Source: Methylovirgula sp.
GTDB taxonomy: Bacteria; Pseudomonadota; Alphaproteobacteria; Rhizobiales; Beijerinckiaceae
Assembly (NCBI GenBank): GCA_030044485.1
Contig: JASHVQ010000210.1
Span: forward strand, 1-8,248
Length of the DNA: 8,248 nt
Direction: 5' to 3'
Part shown: piece after piece, positions 1 through 5,231 of the stretch
Layout: each line of letters begins with the position of its first letter
Position numbering within the stretch: position 1 is the stretch's first letter
Made by a program: the position numbers and the translations under genes
The notes under the pieces: generated by a model
Told to the model about the DNA's origin: nothing
The model's input: the letters and a program-made list of their open reading frames with translations, nothing else
Databases searched by the model: none

Positions 1-1
1 C

Positions 2-580
2 CTCTTCATCGCCTCGGAGGTGATGTTCTTCGTCGCCTGGTTCTGGGCCTTCTTCGATGCCAGCCTCGATGCCGGCGAGAAAATCCAATATGCACGTGTC
101 GCCTTTACCGGCGGACATTGGCCGCCCAAGGGCATTGAAGTCATCGATCCTTGGCACTTCCCTCTGCTCAACACGATCATCTTGTTGACGTCGGGCACGA
201 CGGTGACTTGGGCGCATCACGCGCTTCTGCACAACGACCGCGCCAACCTTAGGAATGGGCTGATCCTGACCATCCTTCTCGGTATCTCCTTCACGTCCAT
301 TCAGGCCTACGAATACGTTCACGCGCCGTTTGGCTTCAAAGGCTCGATCTACGGCTCGACCTTCTTCATGGCGACGGGTTTCCACGGTTTCCACGTGATC
401 ATCGGCACGATCTTCCTGACCGTTTGCCTGATCCGCGCCCTTGCCGGACAATTCACGCCGCAGCGGCATCTCGGCTTCGAATTCGCCGCCTGGTACTGGC
501 ATTTCGTCGACGTCGTCTGGCTGTTCCTGTTCACCTGCATCTATGTTTGGGGCTCGTGGGGCGCCCCGATGGAGCATTGA
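2..580 (+). CDS. ctaE: Cytochrome c oxidase subunit III, aa3-type (5'-truncated by the window edge)
   Basis: This is subunit III (CtaE/CoxC) of the haem-copper cytochrome c oxidase in the inner membrane. It carries no metal centre; it stabilises the catalytic subunit and sits near the proton-uptake path. The frame is already open at the left edge, reading [10 protein letters not shown], so the start lies upstream. About 192 C-terminal residues of a protein usually 270-300 long are visible. Five hydrophobic helices can be seen, matching helices III-VII of the family. Recognisable family motifs are [14 protein letters not shown] (its Glu, codon 17-19, corresponds to the DCCD-reactive Glu90 of bovine subunit III), [41 protein letters not shown] and [17 protein letters not shown]. 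The TGA is at 578-580. The following DUF983 and SURF1 genes fit the end of a ctaCDBGE-type operon, although ctaC, ctaD, ctaB and ctaG are outside the window. Identification is firm. Confidence 0.97.
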   Translation, partial: LFIASEVMFFVAWFWAFFDASLDAGEKIQYARVAFTGGHWPPKGIEVIDPWHFPLLNTIILLTSGTTVTWAHHALLHNDRANLRNGLILTILLGISFTSIQAYEYVHAPFGFKGSIYGSTFFMATGFHGFHVIIGTIFLTVCLIRALAGQFTPQRHLGFEFAAWYWHFVDVVWLFLFTCIYVWGSWGAPMEH

Positions 581-593
581 GAATTCCTGTCGG

Positions 594-622
594 GCGCGTC
601 CGGGACATGATCCCCGGCGCGC
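594..622. repeat. GC-rich hairpin just after ctaE
   Basis: This is an inverted repeat. GCGCG (594-598) pairs with CGCGC (618-622) and CCGGG (600-604) pairs with CCCGG (613-617). There is one bulged T (599) and an 8-base loop (605-612), giving ten G-C pairs. It begins 13 bases after the ctaE stop codon. No T-tract follows, so it is not a textbook intrinsic terminator. It could attenuate transcription, protect the 3' end of an oxidase mRNA, or separate expression of ctaE from the downstream genes. The pairing is seen directly; the role is inference. Confidence 0.6.
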
Positions 623-661
623 GGTCTCATGAAGCCGCCTATCCGGGGCCGGCCGCGCAAC

Positions 662-665
662 GGAG
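662..665 (+). promoter_or_regulatory. Shine-Dalgarno site of the DUF983 gene
   Basis: GGAG lies five bases before the ATG at 671. The competing in-frame ATG at 629 has no such motif, and the bases where its ribosome site would lie fall inside the hairpin ending at 622. This site therefore decides the start in favour of 671. Confidence 0.55.
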
Positions 666-670
666 CCGCG

Positions 671-1045
671 ATGAGCGGCAGTGACAATAGTTTGCCTTCG
701 ACAATCTGGGACGGCCTTGCCGGACATTGTCCACGCTGTCACCGCGGCGCGCTGTTTTCCGGATTTCTCAACCTTGCTCCTGCCTGCAAGGCCTGCGGAT
801 TGAACTTCGGCTTTGCCGATTCCGGCGATGGGCCGGCGGTTTTCGTGATGTTGTTCGGCGGCTTTCTGATCGTCGGCGTAGCGCTCTGGATAGAGGTCAT
901 GTATGAGCCGCCGTTCTGGGTCTATATCGTCGTCCTTCCGCCGCTGATCGCGATCGTCTGCGTGGGCATGCTGCGGCCGCTGAAAGGCCTGTTGATCGCC
1001 CTCCAGTACCGTAACAAGGCCGAGCAGGGGAAGCTCGAGAGCTAG
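671..1045 (+). CDS. DUF983 family zinc-ribbon membrane protein
   Basis: This is a small membrane protein of the DUF983 family, 124 residues from ATG 671. The N-terminal part is soluble and holds two CxxC pairs, CPRC and CKAC, separated by 15 residues, as in a zinc ribbon. Two hydrophobic segments follow (roughly residues 55-75 and 80-102), then a short basic tail. The family's biochemical role is not established. Genes of this family often sit between oxidase subunit III and SURF1 in alphaproteobacteria, as here, which suggests a part in oxidase biogenesis; this is inference from position. The start at 671 is chosen for its GGAG site. An in-frame ATG at 629 would add 14 residues but sits against a hairpin. 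The stop is two bases before the SURF1 start, so the two genes are probably translationally coupled. Confidence 0.85.
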   Translation: MSGSDNSLPSTIWDGLAGHCPRCHRGALFSGFLNLAPACKACGLNFGFADSGDGPAVFVMLFGGFLIVGVALWIEVMYEPPFWVYIVVLPPLIAIVCVGMLRPLKGLLIALQYRNKAEQGKLES

Positions 1046-1047
1046 CC

Positions 1048-1788
1048 TTGGCCCAGATCGCTCATCAACCCGCGCGCAAAAGTCTCATCGCGCCCGTGCT
1101 CTTCTTCTTGGCCGTCGGCGGGACGCTGGTCTCGCTCGGCGTCTGGCAATTGCATCGCCTCGCCTGGAAAGAGTCGCTGATTGCGCAAATTGCGACGCGC
1201 ACCACGGCCCCGCCGCAGGCCGTGCCCGACGCCTCGACCTGGGCGCGTCTTTCCCCCGTCGATTATGCCTATCGTCACGTCGAACTCAGCGGTCGTTACG
1301 ACAACGGCCGGGAGGCGCTGGTCTTCTTCGGCGCCGGTCCGCACGATCTCGGACCGGGCTATCTCATCCTGACGCCGTTCAAGCTCGATTCCGGCGGCAT
1401 CGTCATCGTCAACCGCGGCTTCGTGACCGTGGATCTCGGCGCGCGATCGTCGCGCCCCAAAAGCCAGATCGAGGGCGAGACGCGCGTGACCGGGTTGATG
1501 CGCCCGCCCCAGACGCGCAATCTCTTCACGCCCGACGACGAGCCCGAGAAGGACATTTTCTTCACCCGCGACCCCGCCGTCATCGCCGCGCATTTCGGGC
1601 TTGCGGCCGCGCCCTTCATCGTCGATGCCGACGCGGCGCCCATGCCGGGCGGATGGCCGATCGGCGGAATGACCGAGATCGACATTCCCAACGACCATCT
1701 GAGCTATGCGCTCACCTGGTTTGGGCTGGCGGTCGGACTTTTGGCGGTTTTCGTCGCCTATCTGCGCGCCCGATGGTACGGCGAATAG
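1048..1788 (+). CDS. surf1: SURF1 family cytochrome c oxidase assembly protein
   Basis: This is the SURF1/Shy1 assembly factor, 246 residues. It helps haem a insertion into subunit I of aa3 oxidase at the inner membrane. The topology is typical: one N-terminal membrane helix (about residues 13-31) running into GVWQ (31-34), a periplasmic domain, and a C-terminal helix (about residues 218-240). Family motifs seen are SGRY, GPGYLILTPF, GGIVIVNRGFV and PNDHLSYALTWFGLA. His217 in the last motif is the conserved histidine linked to haem a binding in Paracoccus Surf1 (recalled from the literature). The start is TTG at 1048; no ATG or GTG precedes the first helix in frame, and a GAGAG lies a few bases upstream. 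It follows DUF983 by two bases, so co-expression with the oxidase genes is expected. Confidence 0.95.
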   Translation: MAQIAHQPARKSLIAPVLFFLAVGGTLVSLGVWQLHRLAWKESLIAQIATRTTAPPQAVPDASTWARLSPVDYAYRHVELSGRYDNGREALVFFGAGPHDLGPGYLILTPFKLDSGGIVIVNRGFVTVDLGARSSRPKSQIEGETRVTGLMRPPQTRNLFTPDDEPEKDIFFTRDPAVIAAHFGLAAAPFIVDADAAPMPGGWPIGGMTEIDIPNDHLSYALTWFGLAVGLLAVFVAYLRARWYGE

Positions 1789-1923
1789 CTCCGGATATTT
1801 TCATGTAAGTTACTGTTATAATTAGTAAAAATAAGCCGCGCCGAAATTGCTGCAAATCCTGCTCTTCGGACCTTTTTGTGCTAAACGAACGCCGGGGATT
1901 GCTCGAAGCCTCAGGTTTCAAAG
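1789..1923 (+). promoter_or_regulatory. AT-rich intergenic region, candidate thrC promoter
   Basis: This 135-base gap is the only long non-coding stretch in the window. Its left half is clearly richer in A/T than the flanking genes. A perfect TATAAT hexamer is at 1817-1822, about 100 bases before the thrC start; no good TTGACA-like hexamer sits 16-18 bases upstream, so the promoter call is tentative. The right half holds a weak stem followed by five T (see the terminator entry) and an AGG (1913-1915) eight bases before the GTG of thrC. A promoter here would separate the oxidase-assembly genes from the thrC group. No start site is demonstrated. Confidence 0.4.
1841..1877 (+). terminator. Weak terminator-like hairpin after SURF1
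   Basis: CCGAA (1841-1845) can pair with TTCGG (1865-1869), with GCA/TGC pairing possible inside. Five T residues follow at 1873-1877. The stem is short, the inner part is asymmetric, and three bases separate stem from T-run. It could end the oxidase operon transcript, but the TATAAT at 1817 lies upstream of it, so it would also interrupt a transcript starting there. This is low confidence. Confidence 0.2.
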
Positions 1924-3336
1924 GTGAAATATATCTCGACCCGCGGCGAGGCGCCCTCGCTCTCCTTCGGCGAGGCGCTCATCGCCGGTCTTGCCCAGGA
2001 CGGCGGCCTTTATCTCCCCGAAGCCTATCCGCGCCTGTCCGAGTCAGAGATCGCGGGATTTGCGGGCCAGCCTTATGCGGACGTAGCCGAGACGATCATC
2101 GCGCCTTTTGCGGCCGGCTCGGTCGATCGCAAGACGCTGCGCGCCGCAATCGATGCGGCTTATGCGCGCTTCGACCATGCGGCGGTCACGCCGCTGGTCG
2201 AGCTTGGCGACAATCTTTTCCTGCTCGAACTTTTTCACGGGCCGACGCTCGCCTTCAAAGACCTGGCCATGCAGCTGCTCAGTCGGTTGATGCGCCATGT
2301 GCTGGCGGTACGCGGTAGACGCGCGACAATTGTCGGGGCGACGTCCGGCGACACGGGTGCGGCCGCCGTTGCCGCGTTCGGCGACATCGACGAAGTCGAT
2401 CTCTTCATCCTTTACCCGAAGGATAGGATCTCCGACGTGCAGCGCCGGCAGATGACGACGTTTGCCGGCGGCAATGTGCATGTCGTCGCGATCGAAGGAA
2501 CTTTCGACGACGCGCAGGCGCTCGTCAAAGCCCTCTTCGCCGACAAGCGGCTGCGCGACGAATTCTCGCTTTCCGGCGTCAATTCGATCAATTGGGCGCG
2601 GGTGGCGGCGCAGGCCGTCTATTATTTTGTCGCCGCAGCGGCGCTGGGCGTTCCGTACCGGCGAGTCTCTTTTGCCGTGCCGACCGGCAATTTCGGAGAC
2701 ATATTCGCCGGCTGGATCGCCAAGCGGATGGGGCTGCCCATCGAGCGGCTCGTCATTGCCACCAATGCCAACGATATATTGGCGCGGGCGCTTGCAACCG
2801 GGCGTTACGAGACGGGGCGTGTCGAAGTCACACAATCGCCCTCAATGGACATTCAGGTATCCTCCAATTTCGAACGGCTTCTTTTCGAGGCCTACGGGCG
2901 AGATTCGGCGGCGCTGCGCCGCCTCATGGGTTCACTGCAAAAGGCGGGCGGTTTCAGCATCGATTCTGAACCGCTTGCGGCCATCCGCGCTGAGTTCGAC
3001 GCCGTGCGCATCGGGGAAACCGAGACGACCGAGGAGATCGCGCGCCTGTGGCGCGAGTCGCGAAGGCTCATCGATCCGCATACCGCGGTCGGCGTCGGGG
3101 CGGGGCGCGCCGCATTGCGGGCGCGACCCGATGTGCCGATGATCGTCCTTGGCACCGCCCATCCCGCCAAATTCCCCGATGCGATCGAACGCGCGACCGG
3201 CATATCGCCGCCGTTGCCCGCGCATCTCGCCGATCTTTTTTCGCGCCAAGAGCGTTTCGATTTCTTGGCCAACGACGCGGCCGTTCTCGAGACCTATATT
3301 CGCCAACGCCGCGCCTCGAAGAGGGCCGCGTCATGA
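1924..3336 (+). CDS. thrC: Threonine synthase
   Basis: This PLP enzyme converts O-phospho-L-homoserine to L-threonine, the last step of threonine synthesis, in the cytosol. At 470 residues it matches the longer ThrC class common in proteobacteria. The N-terminal Thr-synthase domain starts with KYISTRGEAPSLSFGEAL and contains the QDGGLYLPE motif. PLP-fold motifs follow in order: GPTLAFKDLAMQ with the predicted Schiff-base Lys112, GATSGDTGAAAVAAF (SGDTG at 141-145, phosphate-binding), PTGNFGD (253-259), and a C-terminal stretch with LGTAHPAKFPDA. The start is GTG 1924 with AGG eight bases upstream; the next residues already match the family's N-terminus, so a later start is unlikely. It overlaps the next gene by four bases (ATGA), implying translational coupling. 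It is the first gene after the AT-rich gap, so probably the first of its transcript. Confidence 0.97.
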   Translation: MKYISTRGEAPSLSFGEALIAGLAQDGGLYLPEAYPRLSESEIAGFAGQPYADVAETIIAPFAAGSVDRKTLRAAIDAAYARFDHAAVTPLVELGDNLFLLELFHGPTLAFKDLAMQLLSRLMRHVLAVRGRRATIVGATSGDTGAAAVAAFGDIDEVDLFILYPKDRISDVQRRQMTTFAGGNVHVVAIEGTFDDAQALVKALFADKRLRDEFSLSGVNSINWARVAAQAVYYFVAAAALGVPYRRVSFAVPTGNFGDIFAGWIAKRMGLPIERLVIATNANDILARALATGRYETGRVEVTQSPSMDIQVSSNFERLLFEAYGRDSAALRRLMGSLQKAGGFSIDSEPLAAIRAEFDAVRIGETETTEEIARLWRESRRLIDPHTAVGVGAGRAALRARPDVPMIVLGTAHPAKFPDAIERATGISPPLPAHLADLFSRQERFDFLANDAAVLETYIRQRRASKRAAS

Positions 3337-4595
3337 GCGTGGAACTCACGACGCTCCCCTCCGGCTTGCGCATCGTCACCGATCGCATGGACAATCTCGA
3401 AACCGTGTCGCTCGGCATCTGGGTCGCGGCCGGCTCGCGGCATGAGCGGCCGCGCGAACACGGCCTTTCGCATCTTCTCGAACATATGGCGTTCAAGGGG
3501 ACGCGGCGGCGTTCGGCGCGCGACATCGCCGAGGAAATCGAGAACGCCGGCGGCGACCTCAACGCCGCCACCGGCGTCGAGCAGACGGCCTATTACGCGC
3601 ACGTGCTCGGCGTCGACATGAATCTGGCACTCGATATCCTCGCCGATATTCTGACCGAGAGCACGTTCGACTCGCAGGAGCTGGAGCGTGAAAAGCGCGT
3701 CATCCTGCAGGAAATCGGCGCCGTCGAGGATACGCCCGACGATCTCGTCTTCGATCTTTTCAATGCCGCGGCCTTTCCCGAGCAGCCGATCGGCTCGCCG
3801 ATTCTCGGCACGCCGGAACGGGTGCGCGCCTTCGACCGCACGATGATTTCCGCCTATCTCGAAAATCATTATCGCGCCAGCGCGACATTGATCGGCGCGG
3901 CCGGCGCCGTCGAGCACGGCGCATTCGTCGAGGCCGCCGCCAAGAGTTTCGCCGGTCTTCCCGGCCATGCCGCCGACGGCGTTGCGCCGGCGCGCTACCT
4001 CGGCGGCGAGAAACGCTCCAAGCGCAAGCTCGAACAGGCGCACATCGTCATCGGCTTCGAGGGCATGCCCTACGCCGATCCCGACCATTACGCGCTGCAT
4101 ATTTTCGCCAATGCCGTGGGCGGGGGCATGTCGTCGCGGCTCTTCCAGGAAGTGCGCGAGAAGCGCGGGCTCGCCTATGCGGTCAACGCCTTCCACTGGG
4201 CCTATTCCGACACCGGCCTCTTCGGCTTCTACGCGGCGACCGCGCAGCATCATGTCAGCGAATTGCTGCCGGTGGCCCTCGATTCGCTCGCCGGCGCGGC
4301 GCGCGACCTCGACGAAGCCGAAGTGCAACGCGCCAAGGCGCAGATGAAAGTGTCGATCTTGAGCGCGCTCGAGTCGCCGACGGCGCGCTCCGAACAAATG
4401 GCGCGCCAGCTGCTCGTCTTCGGCCGGGTGCTGAAGCGCGAGGAAATCATCGAGAGGATCGATCGCCTGACGGTCGCCGCGATCCGCCAAGCGGGTGCGG
4501 CTGCGCTACGCACGCCGCCCACCGTCGCGGCGGTCGGGCCGATCTCAAAAGTTTATTCGCCGGACCGGATCAGCGAACGGCTCGGGTCTTTATAG
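3333..4595 (+). CDS. M16 family zinc metallopeptidase (mitochondrial processing peptidase-like)
   Basis: This is a 420-residue M16B peptidase, close in length to the mitochondrial processing peptidase beta subunit and its alphaproteobacterial relatives. Two homologous halves are visible. The N-terminal half carries the zinc motif HLLEH (His47, Glu50, His51) with Glu127 76 residues after His51, the spacing expected of the third ligand, so it should be catalytically competent. The C-terminal half carries the glycine-rich loop GGGMSSRLFQEVREKRGLAY (starting at Gly263), typical of substrate binding in the family. There is no signal peptide, so it is probably cytoplasmic. The ATG overlaps the thrC stop by four bases and has GAGG eight bases upstream. 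The physiological substrate is unknown; small peptides or presequence-like peptides are possible. No second, inactive alpha-type partner is adjacent, so it may work as a homodimer (inference). Confidence 0.93.
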   Translation: MSVELTTLPSGLRIVTDRMDNLETVSLGIWVAAGSRHERPREHGLSHLLEHMAFKGTRRRSARDIAEEIENAGGDLNAATGVEQTAYYAHVLGVDMNLALDILADILTESTFDSQELEREKRVILQEIGAVEDTPDDLVFDLFNAAAFPEQPIGSPILGTPERVRAFDRTMISAYLENHYRASATLIGAAGAVEHGAFVEAAAKSFAGLPGHAADGVAPARYLGGEKRSKRKLEQAHIVIGFEGMPYADPDHYALHIFANAVGGGMSSRLFQEVREKRGLAYAVNAFHWAYSDTGLFGFYAATAQHHVSELLPVALDSLAGAARDLDEAEVQRAKAQMKVSILSALESPTARSEQMARQLLVFGRVLKREEIIERIDRLTVAAIRQAGAAALRTPPTVAAVGPISKVYSPDRISERLGSL

Positions 4596-4601
4596 GGGAG
4601 G
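4595..4601 (+). promoter_or_regulatory. Strong Shine-Dalgarno deciding a TTG start
   Basis: GGGGAGG overlaps the last base of the M16 peptidase stop codon (TAG 4593-4595) and lies five bases before TTG 4607. It is the best ribosome-binding site in the window and supports the unusual TTG start of the acetyltransferase. Confidence 0.65.
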
Positions 4602-4606
4602 AAGGC

Positions 4607-5221
4607 TTGGCTCTGTTTCGGATTGGACCGACGAACGACATCGCCAATTTCGTACGTGGCGAAGGCATCTATTTGCGCCCCCCGGAAATGCGCGACTTCG
4701 AGCCCTGGTCCGATTTGCGCGAACACAGCCGTACATTCCTGACGCCGTGGGAGCCGACCTGGCCCGGCGACGACTTGACCCGCACCGCGTTCCGCCGCAG
4801 GCTGCGCCGCCACGCGCAGGAGATTGCCGAAGATCAGGCCTTTCCTTTTCTGATTTTCCGCGAAGCGGACGATCAATTGGTCGGCGGCCTGACGCTCGGC
4901 CAAATCAAGCGCGGCGTGGCGCAGTCGGCAACGCTCGGCTATTGGATGGGCCTTCCTTTCGCCGGCAAGGGGCTGATGTCGCGCTCGGTGCGCGCCGTGA
5001 CCGGCTTTGCCTTCACGAGCCTCAGACTGCATCGGATCGAAGCGGCTTGCTTGCCACATAACGAAGCTTCGATAAAATTGCTGGAGCGCAATGGTTTCAA
5101 GAGAGAGGGGCTGGCCCGCGCCTATCTGCGGATCAACGGACTCTGGCAGGACCATTTCCTTTACGCGCTTCTCGAGACCGACCCGCTTCCCTTGCGGGTC
5201 TCGCGGCGCGAGCGCGCCTGA
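4607..5221 (+). CDS. GNAT family N-acetyltransferase, RimJ/RimL type
   Basis: This is a 204-residue acetyl-CoA-dependent acetyltransferase of the RimJ/RimL (Acetyltransf_3) group. Members acetylate the N-terminal alpha-amino group of ribosomal or other proteins, or small amines; the substrate here cannot be read from sequence. The usual order is visible: [14 protein letters not shown] (strand 1 and helix 1), [26 protein letters not shown], then motif [15 protein letters not shown] (111-124) with the acetyl-CoA pyrophosphate loop AGKG. These are followed by [20 protein letters not shown] and [10 protein letters not shown] (from Asn162), ending in [13 protein letters not shown]. The start is TTG 4607 behind a strong GGGGAGG. 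It lies 11 bases after the M16 gene and 10 bases before the c-di-GMP gene, so it is probably co-transcribed with both. A hairpin near its 3' end (5173-5203) may affect the downstream gene. rimJ is plausible as a name but not proven. Confidence 0.9.
   Translation: MALFRIGPTNDIANFVRGEGIYLRPPEMRDFEPWSDLREHSRTFLTPWEPTWPGDDLTRTAFRRRLRRHAQEIAEDQAFPFLIFREADDQLVGGLTLGQIKRGVAQSATLGYWMGLPFAGKGLMSRSVRAVTGFAFTSLRLHRIEAACLPHNEASIKLLERNGFKREGLARAYLRINGLWQDHFLYALLETDPLPLRVSRRERA
5173..5203. repeat. Imperfect inverted repeat near the end of the GNAT gene
   Basis: CGAGACC (5173-5179) is complementary to GGTCTCG (5197-5203), and CGC (5184-5186) pairs with GCG (5194-5196) inside, leaving a 4-base bulge. An alternative fold pairs ACCCGC (5181-5186) with GCGGGT (5194-5199). 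It ends 18 bases before the GNAT stop codon and 28 bases before the next ATG. It lies within coding sequence encoding [10 protein letters not shown], so codon constraint alone could explain it. A role in controlling the downstream phosphodiesterase gene is speculation. Confidence 0.4.
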
Positions 5222-5231
5222 ACGGAGCACG

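Noticed and set aside
629..670. Earlier ATG (629) for the DUF983 protein
   Set aside because: It has no Shine-Dalgarno, its ribosome site would fall in the 594-622 hairpin, and the added 14 residues are Pro/Arg-rich. It is not fully excluded.
1878..2318. A 146-codon + strand frame starting in the intergenic gap and running into thrC
   Set aside because: Most of it overlaps thrC in another frame, and its translation is Arg/Ala/Gly-rich without a domain. The short part within the gap has no supporting ribosome site.
3048..3332. Upstream extension of the M16 peptidase frame into thrC
   Set aside because: The extension reads as Arg-rich off-frame sequence inside thrC. ATG 3333 has a GAGG site and the M16 family N-terminus begins right there.
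3294..4490. A 398-codon open frame on the - strand opposite the M16 peptidase
   Set aside because: It is antisense to a well-supported gene, low in complexity, shows no motif, and has no ribosome site that would single it out.
5091..5231. N-terminal extension of the phosphodiesterase frame back to 5091
   Set aside because: It would overlap the GNAT gene by 131 bases, is rich in Arg and Ser like an off-frame reading, and would bury the signal peptide. ATG 5232 has GGAG upstream.
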